The notes below the pieces were generated by a model. It made no database searches, was not told the DNA's origin, and was given only the letters and a program-made list of their open reading frames with translations. From the NCBI GenBank assembly GCA_963755195.1, contig CAVWIZ010000002.1:434001-498000 (forward strand): DNA of 64,000 bases, given 5' to 3'. The first letter of the stretch is position 1. Each line of letters begins with the position of its first letter. A program made the position numbers and the translations under genes. Shown here piece after piece: positions 44,627 to 55,695 of the stretch. This DNA comes from CAVQJU01 sp963755195. Lineage in GTDB: Bacteria; Acidobacteriota; Vicinamibacteria; Vicinamibacterales; CAVVIG01.

Positions 44627-45784
44627 CTAGGCGGTCTGAGCGGTCGTGCCGGAGTCTGCCGCGGGACGCGTGTGCTGCGTGCGGAACGAGTGAAAGGGCA
44701 GGTGGCAGGCGTGCTGCTTGAGGAAGCCGAGAAAGCGCTTGTAGTCGTCGGAGGGCATGTTGAACAGCCCCAGCAGCACGCGATAGCTCCCGTGCGTCTG
44801 TTCGAGGCCGCTGCCGACGATGTAGCGCATGTCCTCGCGAGTGATGTCGCGCGACATGAACGACGCGTACGCCGTCGTCCAGAACGATTCGTGGTGGACC
44901 AGGAGCCGGTCGACCAGCGCGGCGACGCGGACCGGGTGCGACAGGACGGGCGCACCCGCACGGGCGGCCGCCGGTTGCCCGGGCGTGTCGGATCGCCGGA
45001 GCGCCGCAGGCAAGTGCTCGGGTTCGATGACCCCACCGTGGGCGCGCGCCAGCACCCGCTCGACGACGTTGCGCAGCTCGCGAATGTTGCCCGGCCACGC
45101 ATAGGCACTGAGCAATTCGAGGGTGGCGCGCGACCAGATCGGACGCTCCAGGCCATGCTGGTCGGCGAAGTCGCGCCCGAAGTGGTCGAGCAGCAGCGGC
45201 ACGTCGGCAGGCCGGTCTCGCAGCGGCGGGACGTGGATGTGCAGGACGTTCAAACGATAGTAGAGATCCTCGCGGAACTCGCGCGCCGCGGTCGCCGCCC
45301 GCAAGTCGCGGTTGGTGGCCGCCATGACGCGCACGTCAACCGGGGCCCGCGACACGCCGCCGCCCACCGTCTGAATCTCGCCGGTTTCGAGGAACCGCAG
45401 CAGCAGGCCCTGCAGCCGGATGCTCATGTCGCCGACTTCGTCGAGGAACACCGTCCCGCGGTCGGCCTGCCGCAGCAAGCCCGGTGTATCGCGATAGGCG
45501 TCGGTAAAGCTGCCCTTGGCGGTTCCGAAGAATTCCGCCTCGAGGAGCGTCTCGGGCATGCCGGCGCAGTTGATCGTCACGAACGGCTGCGCCTGCCGCC
45601 CGCTGCGCTCGTGGCTGAGGCGCGCGACGACTTCTTTCCCGGCGCCGGTCTCGCCCGTGATCAGCACCTTGGCCGACGAGCGCGCGGCGACGTCGATGTC
45701 CTGCGCAAGGGCCAGCGCCACGGAACTCGAGCCGATGAGGGTCGACGAGGCAGGAGGCGCGGCTGGCGCGCGGAGGATTGTCAC
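44627..45784 (-). CDS. AAA+ sigma54-activator-type protein with altered GAFTGA loop and unusual C-terminus
   Basis: 385 residues, intact. The central AAA+ domain is complete: Walker A GETGAGKE, Walker B GTVFLDEVGDM, and the arginine-finger region FREDLYYRLNVLHIHVPPLR. The loop that contacts sigma54, normally GAFTGA, is GSFTDA (in FFGTAKGSFTDAYRDTPGLL). There is no receiver or sensor domain in front; only about 20 residues precede the domain. At the C-terminus the usual Fis-type helix-turn-helix is replaced by about 85 residues (VDRLLVHHESFWTTAYASFM, MRYIVGSGLEQTHGSYRVLL, then FNMPSDDYKRFLGFLKQHAC) that may nevertheless be a divergent Fis-like fold. It may activate transcription, but the loop change makes this uncertain. 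Confidence 0.8.
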   Translation of the reverse strand: MTILRAPAAPPASSTLIGSSSVALALAQDIDVAARSSAKVLITGETGAGKEVVARLSHERSGRQAQPFVTINCAGMPETLLEAEFFGTAKGSFTDAYRDTPGLLRQADRGTVFLDEVGDMSIRLQGLLLRFLETGEIQTVGGGVSRAPVDVRVMAATNRDLRAATAAREFREDLYYRLNVLHIHVPPLRDRPADVPLLLDHFGRDFADQHGLERPIWSRATLELLSAYAWPGNIRELRNVVERVLARAHGGVIEPEHLPAALRRSDTPGQPAAARAGAPVLSHPVRVAALVDRLLVHHESFWTTAYASFMSRDITREDMRYIVGSGLEQTHGSYRVLLGLFNMPSDDYKRFLGFLKQHACHLPFHSFRTQHTRPAADSGTTAQTA

Positions 45785-45956
45785 AATCGCGATCGGAAGA
45801 TGTCGTCGAGCTACGCGTTATGGTATTCGGGAGCGAGCAGGGCGATCAAGCAGAATGGGCGCGTCGACTCCGCGAGGCAACAGTGTGTCACATTTCAGAC
45901 CGTCGCGCGTCGCCGGGTTTACAGGACGGCACAACACATTTTTTCACGCTCCCGCC

Positions 45957-46256
45957 TCAGCGAGGACGACGCCGATCGTGAGGTACGGTGGGAGATCGAG
46001 GCGCACCGGCGGGTGCCTTTCGCCGTTCGACGCCAAAGACCTCCCATAAACGCGCCGCGTGCGCGTCGTTTGACTCGATTCGCGCGAGCGTCTCACCCAC
46101 GAAGCGGCGATGTTCGCGCGCCGTGTCAGCCGACACGGGCCCGCCATCGGCCTGCACGACGTCGAGCAGCTTGAGGGCCAGCTCCTGCGCGAGGGCCAGC
46201 GCCTCGTGATAGTGGATCAGCAGGCGCCGGATTTCGTCGTCACGAGTCAGAGTCAT
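45957..46256 (-). CDS. Small helical protein of unknown function
   Basis: 99 residues, almost entirely helical and charged: MTLTRDDEIRRLLIHYHEAL, ALAQELALKLLDVVQADGGP, EHRRFVGETLARIESNDAHA. A coiled-coil hairpin seems likely. The last 20 residues are basic and Pro/Arg-rich. No signal peptide or membrane segment. It ends 172 bp upstream of the AAA+ activator's start on the same strand. Function unknown; moderate confidence that it is coding. Confidence 0.5.
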   Translation of the reverse strand: MTLTRDDEIRRLLIHYHEALALAQELALKLLDVVQADGGPVSADTAREHRRFVGETLARIESNDAHAARLWEVFGVERRKAPAGAPRSPTVPHDRRRPR

Positions 46257-46323
46257 GATGCGATTGTAGAGCGAGACGTGGGCCTGGCTTCACGCTTCCT
46301 TCGTTTCCTCGCGCAAGTGCTCA

Positions 46324-49300
46324 TTAGAAGAGGAACTTGACGCCGAGTTGCATCTGCCGGGCGGGGCCGGCGCTGAAGATGCGGCCGAAGTTCGGCGTGA
46401 AGGCGATCCGGTTCGGCACGTCGAAGTTCGACGGTTGAAGCAGATTGAAGATCTCCCAGCGCAGCTCGAGACGCGCGCCGTCTGGCAGAGCGATGTCCTT
46501 CTGAAGCGCGAGCGTCGACGTCGGCGTAGCCGGGCGCGAGCACGGTGTTCCGTCCCGAGTTGCCGAACGTGAACGGCGGCCGGCAGCGAGAAGCAGCTCG
46601 TGTTGAACCACTGTGCGGCGGTCTGCGCGCCGCCCGCATTCGGATCGCAGGACACGTCCGGCCGCTGCGCCGGGCCCGACCCGATGTTGGCGCGATCGGT
46701 GCCGAGATTGACGGTGAACGGCGCACCCGACTGCAGCGTGACGATGCCGTTGACGCGCCAGCCGTCCAGCCGACCAGCACGCTCGCGTCCGGGAAGCGCA
46801 TAGGTGACGTTGCCGACGAACCGGTGCCGATGATCGAAGCTCGCCAGCGCGCGCTCCGCGTCCATGTTGCGCACGTCCTGCGGCAGGTTCGTCTCGTACG
46901 TCGTCGCGCCCGGATCGGAGGCATCGTCGATCGCCTTCGACAGCGTGTAGTTCGCGGAGAACGCGAGGCCGCGCGACAGCCGCTGCATCGGCCTTGAACG
47001 TCAGCGCGTCGAAGATCGAATAGCCATCCCAGCGAATCGCGGTGATGTTGGCCAGCGCGGAACGGGCCGCCGCGGACCGATCGCGCCCGGCCCCGGCTCA
47101 GGCACGTTGAGCACCGTGGAACTGTCGGCGCCGACGACGTCCGAGCGCAGGTAGCTGACCTCCACCATGGTCGGCGGGCGTCAACTGCCGCTGGACCGCG
47201 AGCGACCAGTTCTTCGCGTACTCGGTCCGATAGTCGTGATTCATCGTGTTGCCGCCGACGGTGCCGTTGGCGCGGCGCGAGCAGCATCGTTGCCGGTTGT
47301 GAAGGTCGGCCTGACCGCGTCGGCCGCGGCGTTGACCGTCTTCGCGAAGAAGAACGGCAGCGTCTGGGCGAGCGACTGCTGCACGCTGTACGCCCACTGG
47401 TTGAGGAACACGCCGAACCCGCCGTTGATCGACGGTGTCGGCGTCCGGCCGACCACAGGCCGACGCCGACCCGCGGCGCGAATCGCAGGTAGCTCGGGTC
47501 GCAGCAGCGCCGCCGTCCAGCCGGCGTCCTTCGACGTGACGTACGGAATCGGAATCTGCGGCAAGCAGCGGCTGCGCCGTCGGCGAGATGTTGCCCGTGA
47601 TCGTCGCTCGCGATCGACGAAGCGTCCGCCCGGCACCGTGAGGTCGATCGCCGACAGCCGGTTGTCGACGTCGTTCATCTGGCCGTTGATCTCGTAGCGC
47701 AGGCCGTAGTTGATCGTCAGGTTCGTGCGACACTCTCCAGTCGTCCTGTCCGTAGACGTGGAACCACGTGCTGCGGCCGTGCTCGTCGGCGCGGCCGATG
47801 CCGACCTGCGCCGAGCTCGGGTAGCCGAGCAGGAAATCCGCGAACGCGTTGCCGCTCCACTGGCCGTTGAAGGTGAACGCGCCGCGCGCCGCTGTCGGAT
47901 TGACCGGGTTGAACTCGAGACGGAACAGATAGCCGCCGAACTTGAGGTGGTGTGCGCCGCGATCGAGCAGCACGTTGTCGTACAGCTCGTAGCTGCGATT
48001 CTCGCGCGAGACGAACGACGTCGGATCGCCGATCGTGCTGAACAGACCGCCGAACGACACCTGCGGGTAGCCCATGTCGCGCGGGATCTTGCGTGACGCC
48101 CTGCAGGCCCGGACGCCGCGGCGAAGTCCACGCCCTGGTTCGGGCTCGACCTGTCCGCCGCCGGCGCTCAGGTATCCGAACCGGAGCTCGTTCAGCACCG
48201 ACGTGCCGAACGTGTGCGTGTAGCTGAGCGCGAGGTTGCGGCTCCTCGTCGTGACGATGCGGCCGAAGCCCGGGCACCAGCGTTTCGTTGAGCGAGCTCG
48301 TGCCGAACGGCTGCTCGTCGCTGACGTCGTACGTGCGTGAAGCGGCCGAAGAGCTGTCGCTCGCCGACAGCCGGTGATCGATCCGCAGCGCTGAACTGAT
48401 CCATCGGGTTCGTCTTGCGGTTCCGACCGCCAGCAGGTTCTGGACCGATCCGGCGCTGGTCGGCTGCGGGAACCTGTCGCAGCAGCGCCAGCGCGACCGG
48501 ATCGAGCCGGTCTGCGCGGAATCTGGTTGCCGGCGAAACGGCGTGCAGCCGCCGCGGCGGTTCGCGTCAGCGGATCGCAGAGCGGCGCGAAGCCCGAGAA
48601 GTCGCCCGGCGCGCAGCGCGTCGGTGCGGCACCGAGAAGGTCTGCGTCAGCGATCGGTGAACCCGCTGACCTTCGTAGCTGAAGAAGAAGAACGTCCGAT
48701 CGCGGCGGATCGGCCCGCCGAGGTTCGCGCCGAACTGATGCTGGCGGAGCGGCGGCACCGGCTTGGCCGGATCGTCGAAGTAGTTGCGCGCGTCGAGCGC
48801 TGTCGTTGCGGAAGAACTCGAGCGCGCTGCCGTGGAACGCGTTGCCGCCCGACTTGGTCACGACGTTGATGAGCGCCGACGCCTTGCCGCCGAATTCCGC
48901 CGGATACATCGTCTTCTGGATCTTGAATTCCTGAATGCGCGTCGATCGACGGGCTGATGACCAGGTTGTTGAAGTACTCGTCGGTCACCTTCACGCCGTC
49001 GAGCAGGTAGATGTTGTGACCGCTGCGCTGCCCGGCCACGGCCGGCAGGCGCCGGCCTGCTCCAGCGCCGCGCCGCGCGTGCCGCCGGGCGGAACGACGA
49101 CGCCGTCGCCAAGTTGCGCGAGCTGCAGGAACTGCCGGCCGTTGAGCGGCAATTGCACGACGACGCGGTTGTCGATGATGTCGCTCACTTCGGCGTTCGC
49201 CGTCTGCAGCAGCGGGGCGTCGCCCGTGACGGTGACGATGTCAGCGAATTGACCAAGCTGGAGCGTCACCGGCAGGTCGATCTTCTGGCCGACGTTCAGG

Positions 49301-49587
49301 ACAAGCCCCCGTTGCTCGAACTGTCTGAATCCCTGGAGCTCGACCACGAGGATGTACTCGCCAACGGGCAGGAAGGGCAGGAAGTAGCGGCCGGCCTGGT
49401 CGGTCACTCGCGCAACCCTGAATCCGCTGGCCACGTGCAGGGCGGCGACGCTCGCCCCTGGCAACTCGCCACCCTGCGCGTTGCGGACGACGCCCGCGAT
49501 TTCGGCGGTGTTGGTTTGGGCGGCCACCAAGGCTGCCGGCAGCAGCAGCACGACGACGATGAAGGCTCCGGTCAGCCTGATGAACAT
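46324..49587 (-). CDS. Oar-like TonB-dependent receptor (many frameshifts)
   Basis: Outer-membrane transporter, restored length about 1085 residues. It starts MFIRLTGAFIVVVLLLPAAL with a signal peptide, then a carboxypeptidase-regulatory domain (IAGVVRNAQGGELPGASVAA, YFLPFLPVGEYILVVELQGF), then the plug domain (VVVQLPLNGRQFLQLAQLGD, with the TonB-receptor LPLNGR motif typical of the acidobacterial/Oar branch). The beta-barrel follows (NVVTKSGGNAFHGSALEFFR) and it ends at ARQMQLGVKFLF, the aromatic C-terminus recognised by the BAM complex. Over ten frame changes lie between 46400 and 49050. Such receptors import large or complex substrates (polysaccharide fragments, peptides); no specific ligand can be read. 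Confidence 0.8.
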
Positions 49588-49657
49588 GAGGTGCTGCTCG
49601 TCGTCGGACGCGCCATTGTAGAGGCGGCGGGCCCGCGACCAGTATCGTTGTTTCGTA

Positions 49658-50287
49658 CTGGTACAGCCGCCGGGTGTTGGTCTCCTCGACGTCGCGCTCG
49701 TAGTCCTTCAGCGTCGCGCCGTCCGGCCGAATCTGGTCGAACAGCATGCAGGCGAACGACGGCAGGGCATCGGGCGCCGGCCAATACTCCGGCGCCCACA
49801 AGTGTGACCGAAGGAAGGCCTTCGGGCAGTGCAGGAAGCATTCCTCGACCTCGACGCCGATGGCGAGCGTCGGCGTCTTGCCGTGCACCGTGCACGCCTC
49901 GAGCAGCCCGGCGTCGCGCGTGAGCCAGGCGCGGCCGTTGACGCGCAGCGTGTCCTTTCGGCCGGGGATAAGAAAGATGAGACCGACGTGAGGATTCACG
50001 AGAATGTTGCGCATACCGTCCAGGCGGTTGTTGCCCGGGCGATCGGGGATGACGAGGCGCCGCTCGTCGAGCACGCGCACAAACCCCGGAGCGTCGCCTT
50101 TGGGGGAGACATCGCAGCGTCCGTCGGCGCCGCAGGTCGCCATCAGAAGGAGCGGCGAAATCCCGATGAACCCTCGGGCATGCGGGTCGATGTGAGAGTG
50201 CTCTTTGAGCAGGGAGCGGGCGTACGGCGCTCCGACGATTGCCCGCAGTTCCTCCTCGCTGGTGACGAGGTCTGCGAATGGTGTCAT
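49658..50287 (-). CDS. FMN-binding pyridoxamine-5'-phosphate-oxidase-like protein
   Basis: About 210 residues. MTPFADLVTSEEELRAIVGA, HARGFIGISPLLLMATCGAD, RCDVSPKGDAPGFVRVLDER, RLVIPDRPGNNRLDGMRNIL, NPHVGLIFLIPGRKDTLRVN: these are the motifs of the MSMEG_1061-type FMN-dependent PPOX subfamily, with the SPKGDAPG flavin loop. The CFLHCPKAFLRSHLWAPEYW segment is the family's C-terminal signature. The in-frame sequence does not stop after RRLYQYE but runs into the TonB gene's leader, so the true end near 49660 is inferred and a frameshift there is likely. Probable small flavin reductase; substrate unknown. Confidence 0.8.
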
Positions 50288-50391
50288 CGCGTCTGTCTCC
50301 TCAGGTCTCCACTGTACGGCCCGGAACGACGACGTGCAAGACGGCCGTCGCGAAGCGGACCCGCCGGATCTAAGATGTGGAGGAGGACGTC

Positions 50392-53239
50392 ATGAATCTC
50401 ATGAATGCAACGACTCCGCACCGGTGGCTCTTTGGGTTTGTGCTGACCGTTTCCGCAATGGCGCCGGCCCCCGTGGCTCAACAGCCTCAACCGCGGGCCG
50501 CCGTGGCGGACATCCCGCGGATCGCCTTCGAGAAGTACCACGCTCCCCAATGGGCTCGACGTCATTCTCAGCGAGGACAAGCGGTTGCCCATGGTGGCCG
50601 TCAACCTCTGGTATCACGTGGGACCGGCAAACGAGGAGCCTGGGAGGACCGGCTTTGCGCACCTCTTCGAGCACATGATGTTCCAGGGGTCGAAGCATGT
50701 GCCGCCCGACACCCACTTTCGATTCCTCGAGGCGGCGGGCGCCAGCGAGGTGAACGGCACGACCGACTTCGACCGCACCAACTACTTCGAGACGCTGCCC
50801 TCGAATCAGTTGGAGCTGGCCCTGTGGCTCGAGTCGGACCGCATGGGCTATCTCCTCGACAAGTTGGATGCTCCGCAGCTCACGAACCAGCAGGACGTCG
50901 TGCGCAACGAGCGCCGCCAGAGCGTTGAGAATCGCCCATACGGCCTGGCCGACGAAGCCGTCACGCAAATCATCTTTCCTGCCGGCCATCCGTACTACGC
51001 GAGTGTCATCGGGTCGCACCAGGATATCCAGGCCGCGAAGCTCGAGGACGTGAAGCAGTTCTTCAAGCAATACTACGCGCCCAACAACGCCAGCCTCGCC
51101 ATCGTCGGCGACTTCGACAAGGCGCAAGTGAAGGCGCTTGTCACGCGCTACTTCGGCGCGTTGAAGCGCGGCGCACCCGTGCCGCCGATCAAGGCGGTCA
51201 CGCCGCCAATTGCCCAAGAGCGCCGGCGCGTCGTCACGGACCGCGTCGAGCTGCCGCGCCTCTACGTCACCTGGGTCACTTCTCCGATCTTCAAGCCGGG
51301 AGACGCGGATGCGGACATCGCGGCGATCATCCTCGGCGGAGGCAAGTCGAGCCGGCTCTACAAGCGGCTTGTCTACGACAAGCAGATCGCCCAGAACGTC
51401 AGCGCCCAGCAGCAATCGCTGATTCTTGGCTCGTTGTTTCAGATAGAGGTCACGGCGCGGCCCGGGCACACGGTCGACGAGCTGGAGAGGGCGGTCGATG
51501 AGGAGTTGGATAAACTTCGAACGTCGCCACCCGATGCGGCCGAGGTCGAGCGCGCCCGCAATACGATCGAGACGCGCATCGTCCAGGGCCTCGAGACGCT
51601 GGGCGGCTTCGGCGGTGTGGCCGATCGCCTCAACAGCTACAACCACTATCTCGGCACGCCAGACTATTTACGAAACGACATCGAGCGGTACCGCGCGGTC
51701 ACGCCGGCGTCGGTGCGCGCGTTTGCCAGCGACCAGCTGAAGAACTCGGCTCGCGCGATCGTGCAGGCCGTGCCAGGCGAGAAGGTGCTGGGCGCCCAGG
51801 TCCCGACGCCTCCGGCGCAGCAGGCGAAGGCCGGGGAAGGCACCGAATCGGTGAACGCCGACGAGGCCTGGCGTAACTCGCCTCCCAAGGCCGGCGCCGC
51901 CCGTCCGCTTCAGCTCGCCACGCCCGAATCGACCGTGCTCGCAAACGGGTTGACACTCATTCTGAGCACGCGGAAGGGATTGCCGGTCGTGGCCGCCAAC
52001 CTCGTCGTCCGCACCGGCAGCGACGCGAACCCGATCGATAAACCGGGGCTCGCGAATTTCACCGCCGCCATGATCAGCGAGGGCACGACCACACGCAGCT
52101 CGTTGCAGATTGCCGACGAGCTGGCGCAAGTCGGTGCCACTGTCAACACGCGGAGCACGATGGACGCGTCGTTCGTGCAGGGGCGATCGCTCAAGAACAA
52201 CTTCGGCCGGACCATCGAGATCATGGCCGACGTCGTGATGCACCCGGCGTTTCCGGCCGCGGAAATCGAACGCGAGCGCGCGAGCCGGCTCGGGCAGCTC
52301 GTCCAGCAGCGCGAGAATTCCGGTCAGCTTGCGGCCCGGGTCATGGCGTCCGCTCTGTATGGCGAGCGGCATCCGTACGGCTTCACCGAGATCGGAACGG
52401 AAGCGGCGGTCAAAGCGATGTCGCGCGCCGACATGGAGGCGTTCTGGAGACAGAACTTCGTGCCGAACAACGCGGCGCTCGTGGTGGCCGGCGATATCAG
52501 CATGGCCGAGCTCAAGCCGCTCGCCGAGAAGGCGTTCGGTGCGTGGACGTCGGGCACGCCGGCCCGCCCCGGGCTCGGCAACCCCGAGACCACGACGGCA
52601 CGCGTGCTGATCGTGGACAAGCCCGGCGCTCCACAGACAGAACTGAGGGTGGCAGGCATCGGCGCGGCGCGTTCTTCGCCGGATTTTCAGGCCATTCAGG
52701 TGATGAACATGGCCCTCGGCGGTCTTTTCTCGAGCCGCATCAATCTAAACCTTCGCGAGGAGCACGGGTATACCTATGGCGGTTCGTCGCAGTTCGTGTT
52801 CCGGCGCTCCGCTGGTCCGTTCATCGCGGGCGCCGGCGTGCGGACGGACGTGACGGCTCCCGCGGTGACGGAAGTACTGAAGGAAGTGCGGGGGATGACC
52901 GAGAAGCCGATGAACGACGATGAGCTGAGACTCGCGAAGGATGCGCTGGCCCGATCGCTGCCAGGCACGTTCGAGACCAGCTCGAGCGCCGCCGGCAGCT
53001 TTTCGAACGTCTATGTGTACGATCTCGGGCTCGACTACTTCACGAAGTACCCCGCCCGCGTCGGCGCGGTCACAACCGCCGAGGCGCAGGCGGTCGCGCG
53101 AAAGTACCTCGGTCTGGAGAAGCTGATCGTCGTCGCGGTGGGCGACCGCGCGAAGATCGAGCCGGAGCTGCGCAAGCTCGGGCTCGGGGCGATCGAGGTG
53201 ATGACCCCCGACGGCAAGATCGCCGCGCGCGACCGATGA
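50392..53239 (+). CDS. M16 (insulinase-like) zinc peptidase, two-domain (one frameshift)
   Basis: About 948 residues. ATG at 50392 with GGAGGA. The signal peptide RWLFGFVLTVSAMAPAPVAQ points to the periplasm. Each half is an M16 clamshell pair. The first carries the inverted zinc motif HLFEH at about residue 90 (GFAHLFEHMMFQGSKHVPPD) and the downstream Glu in NERRQSVENRPYG. The second half (LANGLTLILSTRKGLPVVAA, GLANFTAAMISEG) lacks HxxEH and is the usual inactive half. One base is lost near 50545 (EKYH | LPNGLDVILSEDKRLPMVAV); the rest is clean. Such enzymes degrade peptides and may cooperate with TonB systems. Followed closely by the cytochrome gene. Confidence 0.9.
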
Positions 53240-53264
53240 CTCGGGGGGACGCGTGAGGATTGTC

Positions 53265-54025
53265 ATGAACATCACTGTGACGACGTTGGGCGCGGTGGTG
53301 CTGACGGCCGCCGCGGTGAGCGTCGCCCAGGATCGTTCGGGAAACCCGCGAAGCGGCGACCCGGCGGCGGTTCGCGCCGGCACGGCACTGTTTCGTGAGC
53401 GCTGTGCGGAGTGCCACGGGGCGGATGCGAAAGGCGTGGCCGGCCACGACCTGACCCGGCTGTGGACGTCCGGCGCCACCGAGGAACGCGTGTTCCGGAT
53501 AATTCGGGGCGGTGTGCCGAACACCCTCATGCCATCCAGCTCCGCGCCAGACGACGAGGTGTGGGCGCTCGTCAGTTATCTACGCAGCCTGAACGGGGCG
53601 GGGACGACCGGAGGGTTCGGAGGCAGCGCCGACAACGGCGAGCGGCTCTTCTGGTCCACGTGCGGAGGCTGCCACGTCGTGAATAGCCGGGGCGGTCCGC
53701 TGGGACCAGACCTTTCACAGATTGCCCAGGGCCAGTCGCGCGAAGCGCTCACGCGCGCCATTCGCGATCCGAACGCGTCCATCCCGGACGGGTACCGGCC
53801 CGTGACGATCGTCACGCGCGATGGCCGTCGGATTCGCGGCACACGGAAGAGCGAAGACGCGTTCTCGATTCAGATCATGGACACCGGCGGGCAGCTCCGG
53901 GGTACTTGAAAGCCGGCGTGCGCGAGGTTGTCAGCGATACGGTCTCGCTGATGCCGGCGTTCGGACCCGAGCGCCTGAGCGACGGCGACCTCTCCGACGT
54001 GCTTTCATTCCTCGGAAGAAAGTAG
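53265..54025 (+). CDS. Di-haem cytochrome c (one frameshift near the end)
   Basis: About 253 residues. The ATG at 53265 has GAGG upstream; a GTG at 53253 is possible. A signal peptide ends near VSVAQDRSG. The two haem sites are CAECH (about residue 47) and CGGCH (about 132), each with a following axial Met candidate (PNTLMPSSSAPDDEVWALVS; SLMPAFGPERLSD). One base is missing near 53900; the restored frame gives GYLKAGVREVVSDTVSLMPA and ends FLGRK-stop at 54025. It precedes the PQQ alcohol dehydrogenase and is its likely electron acceptor, as in quinoprotein systems generally. Confidence 0.85.
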
Positions 54026-54083
54026 AAAGTGCAAAGGTCAAAGTTCAAAGTGAAAGTGGAAAAGTGGAGAAGTGCAAAGTGAA
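54021..54083. repeat. AAAGTGCAAAG repeat patch containing the dehydrogenase start
   Basis: Units like AAAGTGCAAAGGTCAAAGTT, AAAGTGAAAGTGGAAAAGTG and AGAAGTGCAAAGTGAAG tile the whole gap between cytochrome c and the PQQ enzyme. The proposed GTG start at 54079 and its GGAG at 54066-54069 are parts of the repeat. Confidence 0.65.
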
Positions 54084-55695
54084 GAAAATTGCCAGGACCG
54101 TGACTCTGGCTGGTGCGCTGCTCGGCTCGGCTCTGCTGCTCGCCCAGGAGGCCGCGCAACCGGGCATCACGTTTCAGGAGCTGCTGCAAGGCTACAAGAA
54201 TCCGTCGCGCTGGCCGACCTACTCGGGCGACTACACCGGACAGCGGCACAGCCCGCTGACGCAAATCACGCCAGGCAACGCCCATCGTCTCGCCGCAAAG
54301 TGGACGTTTCAGACCGGCATCATTCCACGCAGGGGATTCGAGGGGACGCCGCTCGCGGTCAACGATGTCCTCTACGTGCCCGGGCCGTTCAACAACGCGT
54401 GGGCGCTCGACGCGCGCACCGGGCGTCCGTTCTGGAACTACCGGCGCCAGCTGCCGAACGACCTCACGTACGGCGCGACGTCGCCGGTGAACCGCGGCTT
54501 TGCCCTGCTCGGCGATCGGCTGTTCATGCCGACCGCGGATGCGCATCTGCTCGCCCTCGACACGAGAACCGGATCGGTCGTCTGGGATGCGGTGATGGCC
54601 GACTACAAGCTTGGCTACGCGGCCACGGCGGCTCCATTGGTCGTGAAGGACAAGGTGATCATGGGGATTTCCGGGAGCGACTGGCCGACGCGAGGATTCA
54701 TCGACGCGTACGACGCGCGCACCGGCGCGCTGGCCTGGCGCTTCTACACCGTCCCGGCGGCCGGCGAACCCGGCAGCGAGACCTGGCCGGCGACAAACGC
54801 CATCGCGCGCGGCGGCGGCGGCGCGTGGGTCACTGGCAGCTACGATCCCGAGCTGAACCTGCTTTACTACGGCACCGGCAACCCGAACCCCGACTACTAC
54901 GGCGAGGATCGCAAGGGCACCAACCTCTACACCGCCTCGCTCGTCGCGATCGACGCCGACACCGGCAAGCTGAAGTGGTATTTTCAGTTCACGCCGCACG
55001 ACCTGCACGACTGGGACTCCAACCACGTGCCGGTCATCGCCGACGTCCCCATCGGCGGTCAGCTGCGCAAGGTCGTGATGGTCGCCAACCGCAACGGCTT
55101 TTTCTATGTCCTCGATCGCGCGACGGGCAAACTTCTCGTCGGCAAACCGTTCAGCGATACGACATGGGCGCGCGAGCTCGATCAGAACGGCCATCCCATC
55201 GTCGTCAACGACGGCAGCAAAGGGTGTCTCCCCGACCAGTGGGGCAGCACGAACCACATGCCGCCGTCCTACGATCCGGCGCTCCGGCTGTTTTTCGTGA
55301 CGGTACGGGAAACCTGCGCGACGTACTTCCCCGTGAAAGAGGAACCGGTCGCCGGCAGAGGTTTCATGGGCGGCACCGTTCAGCGTTACACCGAACGCAG
55401 CTACGGCGTGCTGCGAGCGATCGATCCGACGACGGTCGAGCGGAAGTGGGAGTTCAAGTATCCGACGCCCACGATGGCCGGCGTGATGTCCACGGCGTCG
55501 GGTGTGGTGTTCGCCGGCGACAACGAGGGCAACTTCATGGCCTTCGAGGGGCGCACGGGCAAGAACCTCTGGTTCTATCCGACCGGCTCACCGATCTGGG
55601 GGGCCGCGGCGATGACATACATGCTCGACGGCAAGCAGCAGGTGCTCATCGGCTCGGGAACGTCGCTGGTGGCGTTCGCCCTTCCCGATCCGTAG
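54079..55695 (+). CDS. PQQ-dependent alcohol/sugar dehydrogenase (quinoprotein)
   Basis: About 538 residues, a secreted eight-bladed propeller enzyme. The GTG at 54079 gives VKKIARTVTLAGALLGSALL, a good signal peptide, with no ATG in range. Propeller repeats are visible (VNDVLYVPGPFNNAWALDAR; LLGDRLFMPTADAHLLALDT; GVVFAGDNEGNFMAFEGRTG), and TGNPNPDYYGEDRKGTNLYT plus QFTPHDLHDWDSNHVPV match the PQQ/Ca site and the family's conserved catalytic-Asp region. Unlike methanol dehydrogenases it has no obvious adjacent Cys pair. Electrons should pass to the di-haem cytochrome upstream. The substrate is an alcohol or aldose, not determinable. Confidence 0.85.
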   Translation: MKKIARTVTLAGALLGSALLLAQEAAQPGITFQELLQGYKNPSRWPTYSGDYTGQRHSPLTQITPGNAHRLAAKWTFQTGIIPRRGFEGTPLAVNDVLYVPGPFNNAWALDARTGRPFWNYRRQLPNDLTYGATSPVNRGFALLGDRLFMPTADAHLLALDTRTGSVVWDAVMADYKLGYAATAAPLVVKDKVIMGISGSDWPTRGFIDAYDARTGALAWRFYTVPAAGEPGSETWPATNAIARGGGGAWVTGSYDPELNLLYYGTGNPNPDYYGEDRKGTNLYTASLVAIDADTGKLKWYFQFTPHDLHDWDSNHVPVIADVPIGGQLRKVVMVANRNGFFYVLDRATGKLLVGKPFSDTTWARELDQNGHPIVVNDGSKGCLPDQWGSTNHMPPSYDPALRLFFVTVRETCATYFPVKEEPVAGRGFMGGTVQRYTERSYGVLRAIDPTTVERKWEFKYPTPTMAGVMSTASGVVFAGDNEGNFMAFEGRTGKNLWFYPTGSPIWGAAAMTYMLDGKQQVLIGSGTSLVAFALPDP

